Below are positions 35,345 to 43,674 of a stretch of 64,000 bases of DNA, in pieces (position 1 is the stretch's first letter; every line of letters begins with the position of its first letter). The notes below the pieces were generated by a model, which ran no database searches, was not told where the DNA came from, and was given only the letters and a program-made list of their open reading frames with translations. This DNA is from Prochlorococcus marinus str. MIT 0919 (GTDB lineage: Bacteria > Cyanobacteriota > Cyanobacteriia > PCC-6307 > Cyanobiaceae). The stretch lies in contig NZ_CP114779.1 in assembly GCF_027359375.1 (NCBI RefSeq), positions 1,116,001 through 1,180,000 of the forward strand, given 5' to 3'. A program made the position numbers and the translations under genes.

Positions 35345-36126
35345 AATAAAATTGGCATAGTTACATTTGCTGGTGATGGTGCACAGGATTCAACTTGAAA
35401 ATTAACAACTTCTCCAATAATGACTATTGCTGGTGAAATAAAATTATTATTCTCCACTTCTTCCACAAGGTTCCGAACACTAGTTTTCAGAAGTCTTTGA
35501 CCAACAACAGTTCCTTGCTGTATTACAACTGAAGGTGTCTCAGGAAGCAATCCACCATCAAGTAATTCTTGAACAATATAAGAAAGATTATGTACACCCA
35601 TATAAATGACCAAAGTATTTGTTGAGTTCGCAAGGGACTTCCAATTAACAAAAGGTTGCATTTTATGGTTTCCTTCGTGACCTGTAACGAAAGTTACTGA
35701 ACTACCTGCCAGGCGATGAGTAAGAGGAATGCCAAAATAAGAAGGGACTGCAATGCCAGATGTTATTCCAGGTACAACTTCAACATTAACTTGATTACGT
35801 TGTAAAAATAAGGCTTCCTCTGCTCCTCTACCAAATACAAAGGGATCACCACCTTTCAAACGAACAACAGATTTATATTGCTTGGCTAACTTTAATAAAA
35901 CATTATTAGTTTCCAGCTGAGGAGTGGAATGATGACCACGACGTTTGCCAACAAATATACACTCACAATTATTACTCACTAAATTAAGCATTTCATGAGG
36001 CACTAAAGAGTCATATACAAGGGCTTCACATTGACTAATTAACCTACTTGCCTTAACAGTTAGTAAGTCAGGATCACCAGGGCCTGCGCCTACTAAATAA
36101 ACAGTGCCAGGATGACCATCATTCAT
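35341..36126 (-). CDS. cobA: Uroporphyrinogen-III C-methyltransferase CobA
   Basis: CobA methylates uroporphyrinogen III at C2 and C7 to precorrin-2, the branch to sirohaem and cobalamin. The 261-residue protein (from the ATG at 36126) has the SAM-dependent tetrapyrrole methylase motifs GTVYLVGAGPGDPDLLT, VVRLKGGDPFVFGRG and VVPGITSG. There is no fused CysG dehydrogenase or HemD domain. An upstream ATG at 36192 would add 22 residues with no family similarity. Its start codon overlaps that of the divergent trpD-like gene. Confidence 0.94.
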   Translation of the reverse strand: MNDGHPGTVYLVGAGPGDPDLLTVKASRLISQCEALVYDSLVPHEMLNLVSNNCECIFVGKRRGHHSTPQLETNNVLLKLAKQYKSVVRLKGGDPFVFGRGAEEALFLQRNQVNVEVVPGITSGIAVPSYFGIPLTHRLAGSSVTFVTGHEGNHKMQPFVNWKSLANSTNTLVIYMGVHNLSYIVQELLDGGLLPETPSVVIQQGTVVGQRLLKTSVRNLVEEVENNNFISPAIVIIGEVVNFQVESCAPSPANVTMPILF

Positions 36127-37183
36127 GAATGAAGAATCTAATCGAGAACGTTTTAAAAAGCACTTACGCAAGATAGGTAGTGGAACCAACACAAGTCGAG
36201 GAATGACTCGTGGAGAATCTGCAGAGGCTCTAGAGCTAATTCTGAAAGGTGATCCTAGCCCTGCTCAAATTGGAGCATTTATGATTGCCCATCGAATTCG
36301 AAGGCCAGAACCTCAAGAACTTGCAGGAATGGTAGATGCTTATATCAAGTTAGGCCCCACTCTCCAAGCAAGCACAACTAATTGTCGCCCAATATGCTTT
36401 GGGATGCCATTTGATGGTCGAAATAAAACGGCACCTATATATCCATTAACGACTTTAGTACTTCTAGATGCTGGCCTCCCTATAGTTTTACAAGGAGGTG
36501 GTCGTATGCCAGTTAAATATGGAGTAAGTACTCAAGAGTTATTTAATGAACTTGGTCTTTCACTACAAGGTCTCAATATGAATCAAGTTCAAGAGGGTTT
36601 TACTAAAAATGGTTTGGCATTAATCTATCAACCTGAACACTTTCCTATAGCCGAAAAACTAATCCAATATAGAGATGATATCGGCAAGAGACCTCCGTTA
36701 GCCAGTATGGAATTAATTTGGACAGCTCATGAAGGTAATCATCTTTTCATTACTGGGTATGTTCACCCTCCAACAGAAAGTAGACATATAGAAGCTCTAG
36801 AAATTCTTGGTGAGAAAAATATAGTCACTATAAAAGGACTTGAAGGAAGTACCGATATTTCATTAAGCCGCACTTCTAAATTAACAAAGATAAAAAGTAA
36901 CACCTATGAAGTTTTTACCCTAAACCCAAAAGACTATTCATGCAAAAGCACAGATTTACCTTGGCAAGACCTACCTACATGGAGAATGCAAAGCTTAAAC
37001 ACACTTAATGGAGAGGGCCCATTAAAAAAAGCTGTAATGTGGAATGCAGGTATTTACTTATGGTTAGGGGAAATAGCAAGTAGCATCTCAGATGGAATAA
37101 AACAAGCTGAAATCAGTCTTAATTCAGGTTCAGCAAAATCAAAGCTTCAAAACTTAATTCAATGGCGATCAAAAATAAAGTAA
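36125..37183 (+). CDS. Anthranilate phosphoribosyltransferase-family protein (TrpD2-like)
   Basis: This 352-residue protein has the TrpD/nucleoside phosphorylase fold. It starts with a conserved RFKKHLRKIGSGTNTSRGM, has the helical N-domain AEALELILKGDPSPAQIGAFMIAHRIRRPE and a VLQGGGRMPVKYGVSTQELF segment. The canonical TrpD phosphate loop GTGGD is not seen where expected, so it belongs to the TrpD2-like group whose role is uncertain, possibly nucleic-acid or other substrate binding. It overlaps the next gene by 22 bases. Confidence 0.85.
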   Translation: MNEESNRERFKKHLRKIGSGTNTSRGMTRGESAEALELILKGDPSPAQIGAFMIAHRIRRPEPQELAGMVDAYIKLGPTLQASTTNCRPICFGMPFDGRNKTAPIYPLTTLVLLDAGLPIVLQGGGRMPVKYGVSTQELFNELGLSLQGLNMNQVQEGFTKNGLALIYQPEHFPIAEKLIQYRDDIGKRPPLASMELIWTAHEGNHLFITGYVHPPTESRHIEALEILGEKNIVTIKGLEGSTDISLSRTSKLTKIKSNTYEVFTLNPKDYSCKSTDLPWQDLPTWRMQSLNTLNGEGPLKKAVMWNAGIYLWLGEIASSISDGIKQAEISLNSGSAKSKLQNLIQWRSKIK

Positions 37184-38409
37184 TACCAATCTGTGCATTT
37201 TTTACACTTCTAGATGATCGATTAGGAGAAAGTTTTATCTTTCCGTTACTTCCATTTTTATTAGAGCGTTTTACTAGTAGCGGAACAACACTTGCTCTTC
37301 TTTCAGGAAGTTATGCCCTCGCACAATTTTCAGTATCTCCTTTAATTGGAGCATTAAGTGATCGATATGGGCGAAAGCCAATTCTCAAGGTTTGTATAGC
37401 TGGCTCATTAATAGCAATAAGTCTTTTTGGAATAACTCTAAGTTTAAATTGGGAAAGTGTCCTACCTCTCTGGGCTACAACAGTTCCACTAATCTTACTA
37501 TTTATAGCAAGAATCATAGATGGTTTAAGTGGTGGAACCGCAGCTACAGCTACAGCAATTCTTGCCGATATATCAACTCCAGAAAATCGAGCAAAAACAT
37601 TTGGTTTAATTGGATTAGCTTTTGGACTTGGTTTTGCAATAGGGCCTCCACTAGGTGGGCGATTAGCAGAAATTAACCCTACTTTTGCAGTCATACCCGC
37701 TGCAATATTTGCAATTATCAACCTCGGATTAGTTACATGGATACTCCCTGAAACCTTACCTCTAACTGAAAGAAGTTTGTTGCCAAAAAAAAGAAACCTC
37801 AATCCCTTTAGCCAATTAGCAAAATTATTTGCAAATCAATCAGTAAGAAGGCCATGCCTTGGCTTTTTCTTATTTTTCATGGCATTTAATGGTTTTACCA
37901 CCGTACTCGTACTCTATTTAAAAGAATCATTTGCGTGGACAAGCAGTCTTGCTGGATGGGTATTTGCAATGGTAGGCATTATCGCAATGATTGTCCAAGG
38001 AGGGTTAATTGGTCCATTAGTGAAAAAGTTTGGAGAATTACAGTTGACAATAATTGGCCTAGGGCTACTAACAACAGGGTGCTTACTGATACCAATGGCA
38101 AATCAATCCACTTCAAGACCTGTAGTTTTTTTTGGTTCTGCTTTATTAGCAGCAGGAACTGGATTGGTCACGCCATGCTTGCGTGGGCTTATCTCTAGAC
38201 GTATCAAAACATCAAATCAAGGAACAGTTCTAGGAGGATTACAGGGTCTCCAAAGTCTCGGTACTTTCCTAGGTGGTACTGCGGCCGGATTTGCATATGA
38301 TCAAATTGGTCAAAAAAGCCCTTTCTTTGGGGGTGCACTAATACTTGTTTTAGTAATAACTCTCTTATCTCGCATTAATCTAAAATCAAAAGGAGACATT
38401 TTAGTATGA
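37162..38409 (+). CDS. Major facilitator superfamily transporter, TetA-like
   Basis: The 415-residue protein has 12 predicted transmembrane segments. Motif A of the superfamily is present as GALSDRYGRKP after helix 2, and the antiporter-type motif C is suggested by GLAFGLGFAIGPPLGG near residue 155. It resembles the drug:H+ antiporter branch (TetA-like), but the substrate cannot be read from sequence. It starts inside the trpD-like gene (22-base overlap), so it may be translated from the same message. Confidence 0.88.
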   Translation: MAIKNKVIPICAFFTLLDDRLGESFIFPLLPFLLERFTSSGTTLALLSGSYALAQFSVSPLIGALSDRYGRKPILKVCIAGSLIAISLFGITLSLNWESVLPLWATTVPLILLFIARIIDGLSGGTAATATAILADISTPENRAKTFGLIGLAFGLGFAIGPPLGGRLAEINPTFAVIPAAIFAIINLGLVTWILPETLPLTERSLLPKKRNLNPFSQLAKLFANQSVRRPCLGFFLFFMAFNGFTTVLVLYLKESFAWTSSLAGWVFAMVGIIAMIVQGGLIGPLVKKFGELQLTIIGLGLLTTGCLLIPMANQSTSRPVVFFGSALLAAGTGLVTPCLRGLISRRIKTSNQGTVLGGLQGLQSLGTFLGGTAAGFAYDQIGQKSPFFGGALILVLVITLLSRINLKSKGDILV

Positions 38410-38490
38410 TTAAATAAAAGAATGCGAGCTAATGGGATTTATCATCTGGACAATTAAATTAAGCTCTTTCACTTGCTAACATTGCTCAAA

Positions 38491-40611
38491 ATGACCCCTA
38501 AAAGTTCCAACAAAAAATATATTAATAGAGAGTTAAGTTGGATAAATTTTAATGAGCGAGTGCTAGCACAAGCATTAGACCAAAGGAATCCTTTATTAGA
38601 GCAAGCAAAATTTAGTGCCATATTCAGCAATAATCTAGATGAGTTTTTTATGGTGAGAGTCGCCTCATTAAAATCACAAGTAGAAGCGGGTATAACGAAA
38701 AAAAGTGATGACGGTAAAAGTCCTGAAAAACAATTAGAGGAAATCAGGAAACAACTAGAGCCGCTTCTAGAAAAGCAACAAAATCATTTTGAAAATACTT
38801 TAAAAAATGCTCTGAAAAAAAAAGATGTTTATTTAATTGACTATTGTGAATTAAATTCTCGTCAAAAAATTTGGGCAGATAACTATTTTCAAACTGCTAT
38901 TTTCCCAGTCTTAACACCTTTAGCAGTTGACCCTGCACACCCATTCCCATTTGTAAGCAATCTCAGTCTAAATATTGCCGCGCTTATTCGTGATCCAGAA
39001 ACAAATAAAGAACAATTTGTCAGAGTAAAGATCCCTATGAAAACAATGGATAGATTTATACGTATTCCTACTGATTTAACTAAAGATGAATCTGGCAAAA
39101 GTTATCACGCAATTCCTTTAGAGCAAATAGTTGCGTATAACTTACAAATGCTCTTCCCAGGTATGTCCATAGGAAAGCATTCTTTTTTCAGAGTTACAAG
39201 AGATGCTGATTTGGAACTAAGAGATTTAGAGGCTGACGATTTGATGATCGCGTTAGAAGAAGGGTTGCGTAAACGTCGAATGGGCGGAGAAGTTGTAAGA
39301 CTTGAAGTCTCTAAAAATATGCCAAACACAATTTTAAATTTGTTGATGCAAGGAATGGTAGTAGGGAAAGAGGATCTATATCAAGTTAATGGCCTTCTTG
39401 GCTTAGATGAATTATTCAAATTAGAAAAAATTGATCGGCCATCTCTAAAAAATCCATCTCAAAGAGGATCTACACATTCGCTACTTAAAAATAGCCAGAG
39501 AGGGTTACTCGAAGACGGTTCCATAAAAAATGAAGAATTCAAAAGTATCTTTTCAATCATTAGAAAACAAGATTTACTGCTTCACCACCCTTATGACCTC
39601 TTCGCCACATCTGTTGAAGAATTCATAAATCAATCTGCCAACGACCCTTTAGTGATGGGCATTAAAATGACTTTATATCGGGTTTCTCAAAATTCAAAAA
39701 TCATCGAAGCATTAATGCGTGCTGCAGAAAATGGAAAGCAAGTCTTGGCACTTGTAGAACTAAAAGCCAGGTTTGATGAAGATAATAATATTCAATGGGC
39801 CAAACAACTTGAAAAGTCAGGTGTTCATGTGGTCTATGGAGTTCTTGGACTAAAGACACATACAAAAATTGCATTAGTTATTCGGAAAGAAAAAGATAGA
39901 TTACGTAGCTACTTTCATATTGGTACAGGGAACTACAACTCAAAAACTTCTAAACTCTATACAGATCTAGGTTTATTGTCTGTTAACCCCGAACTAGGGC
40001 AGGACTTAATCGAACTTTTCAATTATTTAACAGGTTTTTCCAAGCAACAAACTTTTAGAAAAATATTAGTTGCACCTATGACACTCAGAGATGGGATAGA
40101 AAGCCTGATAAAGCGGGAAATAGAATTTGCAAAAAATGGAGGAAAAGGGAAAATTAAAGCAAAGATGAATTCCTTAGTTGATAACAACATAATTAATTTA
40201 CTTTATGAGGCTTCTCAAGCAGGTGTAAAGATAGATTTAATTGTCAGAGGCATGTGTTGTTTATACCCTCAAAAAAAAGGTCTAAGTGAAAATATCAAGG
40301 TTGTAAGTATTATCGGAAGGTATTTAGAGCATTCACGAATTTTTTGGTTTAATAATGGTGGAGAGTCAAAAGTTTTTATAGGAAGTGCAGATTGGATGCG
40401 TCGTAATTTGGAGAGAAGAGTAGAAGCAGTAACTCCTATCGAAGACAAATTCCTGAAGGAAGAGCTAAAAAAGCTTTTAGATATTTATCTCAGGGACAAC
40501 AAAAATGCATGGGAAATGCAAAGTGATGGAAGTTTTATACAGCGAACGCCGGATGGTGAAGAAAAATGTGCTCAAAATGAACTAATCACAGGCTTATTAA
40601 AAAATCCATAG
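38491..40611 (+). CDS. ppk: Polyphosphate kinase Ppk1
   Basis: Ppk reversibly polymerises the terminal phosphate of ATP into polyphosphate. From the ATG at 38491 the protein is 706 residues, the family norm. It has the N domain start INRELSWINFNERVL, the LDEFFMVRVA segment, and the two C-terminal PLD-like domains with the key histidines in LKTHTK and SYFHIGTGNYN. The RRVEAVTPI region near residue 650 is also conserved. The upstream TTG at 38473 adds six residues without support. Confidence 0.95.
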   Translation: MTPKSSNKKYINRELSWINFNERVLAQALDQRNPLLEQAKFSAIFSNNLDEFFMVRVASLKSQVEAGITKKSDDGKSPEKQLEEIRKQLEPLLEKQQNHFENTLKNALKKKDVYLIDYCELNSRQKIWADNYFQTAIFPVLTPLAVDPAHPFPFVSNLSLNIAALIRDPETNKEQFVRVKIPMKTMDRFIRIPTDLTKDESGKSYHAIPLEQIVAYNLQMLFPGMSIGKHSFFRVTRDADLELRDLEADDLMIALEEGLRKRRMGGEVVRLEVSKNMPNTILNLLMQGMVVGKEDLYQVNGLLGLDELFKLEKIDRPSLKNPSQRGSTHSLLKNSQRGLLEDGSIKNEEFKSIFSIIRKQDLLLHHPYDLFATSVEEFINQSANDPLVMGIKMTLYRVSQNSKIIEALMRAAENGKQVLALVELKARFDEDNNIQWAKQLEKSGVHVVYGVLGLKTHTKIALVIRKEKDRLRSYFHIGTGNYNSKTSKLYTDLGLLSVNPELGQDLIELFNYLTGFSKQQTFRKILVAPMTLRDGIESLIKREIEFAKNGGKGKIKAKMNSLVDNNIINLLYEASQAGVKIDLIVRGMCCLYPQKKGLSENIKVVSIIGRYLEHSRIFWFNNGGESKVFIGSADWMRRNLERRVEAVTPIEDKFLKEELKKLLDIYLRDNKNAWEMQSDGSFIQRTPDGEEKCAQNELITGLLKNP

Positions 40612-40666
40612 CAAGAATAGATAAGAAATAAAAAACTATCCTTAAGTCTTAATACCTAAATGAAAA

Positions 40667-40707
40667 GTTCTTTCTATACAAATCGCAAAAGGAACAGAAA
40701 GTTTTTT
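40667..40707 (+). terminator. Possible weak intrinsic terminator after ppk
   Basis: GTTCTTT (40667-40673) can pair with AAGGAAC (40689-40695), one pair being G-U, and a run of six T starts at 40702. The stem is AT-rich and the gap to the T-run is six bases, so this would be a weak terminator at best. Confidence 0.25.
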
Positions 40708-40777
40708 GTTTAATTTGCACTAACTTGGTTTAAAAGTGCTAACTTCAATGCAAAACAAACTTTAGGAGGCCAGGGTG

Positions 40778-41797
40778 ATGGGGATCCCTCTGGAATCTAC
40801 CAATGGTGCATCTTTATCACCATCAGTAGATATCGCTTTTTCAAGCAATTCGAAAAGGCAGCAAGAAAAGGCATCTGGAAATGGACCAGTCTCTAAAGGA
40901 AGAGCGGGAGGCAGGCTACCAACTGATTCAATTGGGTTTTATCTAAGCAGTATTGGCAGAGTTCCTTTACTAACAGCTGCTGAAGAAATAGAGCTTGCAC
41001 ATCATGTGCAAAAGATGAAAGCATTGTTAGACGTTCCTAAAGAAAAACACACTCCACGGCAAAGACACCAGATCCGAATGGGGAAAAGAGCAAGGGACCG
41101 CATGATGGCAGCAAACTTAAGGCTAGTCGTTAGTGTTGCGAAAAAATATCAAAATCAAGGTCTCGAACTACTCGATTTAGTTCAGGAAGGAGCTATTGGA
41201 TTGGAGCGTGCTGTTGATAAATTTGATCCTGCTATGGGATACAAGTTTTCAACATATGCTTATTGGTGGATACGGCAAGGCATGACCAGAGCGATTGATA
41301 ATAGCGCACGCACAATTCGTCTTCCTATTCATATCAGCGAAAAGCTTTCCAAAATGAGGCGAAATTCTCGGGAATTATCTCATCGCCTAGGTAGACAACC
41401 TAGCAGGTTAGAGCTTGCAAATGCTATGGGAATGGAACCAAAAGATTTAGAAGATCTAATTGCTCAAAGTGCACCTTGTGCATCTTTAGACTCTCATGCT
41501 CGTGGAGAAGAAGACAGAAGTACTCTCGGTGAGTTAATTCCAGATCCAAATTCTGATGAACCTATGGCAGGAATGGATCGGAATATGCAAAAAGAACATT
41601 TAGGTGGATGGTTATCTCAATTAAATGAAAGAGAGCAAAAAATTATGCGTTTAAGGTTTGGACTTGATGGAGAAGAGCCCTTAACACTTGCAGAAATTGG
41701 AAGGCAAATTAATGTTTCACGAGAACGCGTAAGACAATTAGAAGCAAAAGCCATTCTAAAACTGAGAGTAATGACAACTCACCAGCAAGCTGCTTAA
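40778..41797 (+). CDS. Group 2 (RpoD-like) RNA polymerase sigma factor
   Basis: This sigma-70 family protein has regions 1.2 (DSIGFYLSSIGRVPLLTAAEE), 2 (RMMAANLRLVVSVAKKYQNQG, DLVQEGAIGLERAVDKFDP, YWWIRQGMTRAI), 3 and 4 (TLAEIGRQINVSRERVRQLE). It lacks the large acidic region 1.1 and insertion of the primary RpoD, which points to a cyanobacterial group 2 (type II) factor. An AGGAGG (40764-40769) sits eight bases before the ATG at 40778; the GTG one codon upstream is too close. It controls a stress or condition-specific set of promoters, not known from this sequence. Confidence 0.93.
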   Translation: MGIPLESTNGASLSPSVDIAFSSNSKRQQEKASGNGPVSKGRAGGRLPTDSIGFYLSSIGRVPLLTAAEEIELAHHVQKMKALLDVPKEKHTPRQRHQIRMGKRARDRMMAANLRLVVSVAKKYQNQGLELLDLVQEGAIGLERAVDKFDPAMGYKFSTYAYWWIRQGMTRAIDNSARTIRLPIHISEKLSKMRRNSRELSHRLGRQPSRLELANAMGMEPKDLEDLIAQSAPCASLDSHARGEEDRSTLGELIPDPNSDEPMAGMDRNMQKEHLGGWLSQLNEREQKIMRLRFGLDGEEPLTLAEIGRQINVSRERVRQLEAKAILKLRVMTTHQQAA

Positions 41798-41806
41798 TAT
41801 TCAAAT

Positions 41807-42454
41807 TTGAAAAATCTATATCCGTTACTGATTATTGCTGGATGGATAATCCTAATTTTATATAGTGCATTCTCGATAAAAAAATTCAATCCTGATAGCA
41901 AGGAATTAAGTCGTAAAATTGTACATATTGGGACAGGTCCTATTCTTCCATTGGCATGGTGGCTGAACATCTCATCAGAAGTGGCAATTTTATTTTCTAG
42001 TCTTATTACTATCTCCTTATGGATAAATTATCAAATAAATTGGATAAAAACTTTTGAGAATATTCAAAGAAAAACCTATGGAACAATATCTTATGGACTA
42101 AGCATTACAATCCTGCTGTTTTTATTTTGGTCTAACAATCCTCCAGCCGTGTGTGCAGGAGTCCTGGTTATGGCATTTGGAGATGGCTTGGCTGGACTAA
42201 TTGGTAAACAATATAATTCTCCTGTGTGGACAATTTTTCAACAAAAAAAATCATTGATAGGAACATTAACTATGGCTTTAGTAAGCATATTTGTACTTCT
42301 AATTATCAACACTTTTGCAGCATCTAATATTCAACCCCTACAAATTATTGCCATGGGATTAATAGCCTGCTGTCTCGAGCAAATCGGACCTTATGGAATA
42401 GATAATTTAACTGTTCCTCTAGGAGTGGCTTTCCTATGGGCTTGGATAACATAA
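41807..42454 (+). CDS. Phytol kinase-like / dolichol kinase family membrane protein
   Basis: The 215-residue protein has six or seven transmembrane helices and the CTP-dependent kinase family motifs: SRKIVHIGTGP, KTYGTISYG, AFGDGLAGLIGKQ and KSLIGTLTMA, followed by GIDNLTVP. Relatives in cyanobacteria (sll1652 type) and plants (VTE5) phosphorylate phytol released from chlorophyll for tocopherol or chlorophyll salvage. It starts with TTG 9 bases after the sigma factor stop. The exact alcohol substrate is inferred. Confidence 0.83.
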   Translation: MKNLYPLLIIAGWIILILYSAFSIKKFNPDSKELSRKIVHIGTGPILPLAWWLNISSEVAILFSSLITISLWINYQINWIKTFENIQRKTYGTISYGLSITILLFLFWSNNPPAVCAGVLVMAFGDGLAGLIGKQYNSPVWTIFQQKKSLIGTLTMALVSIFVLLIINTFAASNIQPLQIIAMGLIACCLEQIGPYGIDNLTVPLGVAFLWAWIT

Positions 42455-42460
42455 ATTCCT

Positions 42461-43534
42461 CTATAAACAAATAGAATATGCAAGCTCTTCAAGCAACAAT
42501 TCTGTAGTCTGGATGTCAATACAGGCATCGGTAATACTTTGACCATAAGTAAGGTTTCCAGGATCTTCAGTTAGCTTCTGGTTTCCTTCTTGAAGATGGC
42601 TTTCAATCATTACTCCCATGACATGTGACATACCATTTTTAAGCTGCTTGGAAACTTCCTTAAGAACATCACCTTGCCTGCGAAAATCCTTCTTCGAATT
42701 TCCATGACTACAATCAATCATCACCTTATCAACAAGGGAGGCTTCCGAAAGCTCTCTAGCAACATTCAAAACTGAATCAAGATCATAATTAGTACCGCTA
42801 TTCCCTCCCCTCAAAACAAGATGTCCATCAGGATTACCAGTTGTACTTATTATTGACGCACAGCCATCATGATTAATACCTAAAAAATGATGAGCCCTAG
42901 AGGCTGCTTGCATTGCATTAATAGCAATACCAATTGTGCCATCTGTACCATTTTTATAGCCTATTGGCATTGACAAACCTGAAGCCATTTCACGATGAGT
43001 TTGACTTTCCGTTGTTCTTGCTCCAATAGCAGTCCAGCTTATTAAATCTGCAATATATTGAGGTACAACTGGATCTAACAACTCTGTAGCAGCTGGCATA
43101 CCAGATCTAGCCAAGTCTAGAAGCAGCGATCTTGCCAATCTTAGACCTGTGTTTATATCATACGAACCATCTAAATGAGGGTCATTAATCAAACCTTTCC
43201 AACCAATAGTTGTTCTAGGTTTTTCAAAATAAACCCTCATTACAATCTCAAGTTTTGATGAGAAGCGCTTTCTTAATAGAGCAAGTTGATTAGCATAATC
43301 CTTTGCTGCCTCAACATCATGTACGGAACACGGGCCAACTATCACCAACAAACGAGAATCATTACCAGAAAGAATAGATTGAATCCTCTTACGCGCTTTA
43401 GTCACAACCTCCGCAGTTTTTAAATCCAGAGGTAAATCACTGTGCAGCGAAGAAGGTGGGACCAATGGCCTGGTCTCTACAACGTGAAGATCTGAGGTTT
43501 TATCAACCAAATGAAAGTCTGATGAAAGAACCAT
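42461..43534 (-). CDS. 3-deoxy-7-phosphoheptulonate (DAHP) synthase, class I
   Basis: DAHP synthase joins phosphoenolpyruvate and erythrose 4-phosphate, the first step to chorismate. The 357-residue protein is the AroG/AroF/AroH type, with LLVIVGPCSVHD, RVYFEKPRTTIGWKG, WTAIGARTTESQTHREMAS, GYKNGTDGT and MIDCSHGNSKKD. All metal-binding residues are there (Cys, His, Glu, Asp motifs). Which aromatic amino acid inhibits it cannot be said from sequence. It is convergent with the preceding gene by 6 bases. Confidence 0.94.
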   Translation of the reverse strand: MVLSSDFHLVDKTSDLHVVETRPLVPPSSLHSDLPLDLKTAEVVTKARKRIQSILSGNDSRLLVIVGPCSVHDVEAAKDYANQLALLRKRFSSKLEIVMRVYFEKPRTTIGWKGLINDPHLDGSYDINTGLRLARSLLLDLARSGMPAATELLDPVVPQYIADLISWTAIGARTTESQTHREMASGLSMPIGYKNGTDGTIGIAINAMQAASRAHHFLGINHDGCASIISTTGNPDGHLVLRGGNSGTNYDLDSVLNVARELSEASLVDKVMIDCSHGNSKKDFRRQGDVLKEVSKQLKNGMSHVMGVMIESHLQEGNQKLTEDPGNLTYGQSITDACIDIQTTELLLEELAYSICL

Positions 43535-43674
43535 TACTTCTGATTAAACAGTAGAAAGCAGAAGAAACTACAAAATGAATACATTCCTAACTTCAATATA
43601 CGCATCTTGATCAACTAAAAATTAGATTATGCGAAATAACAATATTCAACAATCGAACCCATTTAAACCTTGCA

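Noticed and set aside
36127-36192. The longer cobA start at 36192.
   Set aside because: The 22 extra residues have no family similarity and would run deep into the divergent gene; the ATG at 36126 sits directly before the conserved core.
37311-37802. A 163-codon minus-strand open frame inside the MFS transporter.
   Set aside because: It mirrors the transporter's codon pattern and has no domain; the plus strand has motif A and 12 helices.
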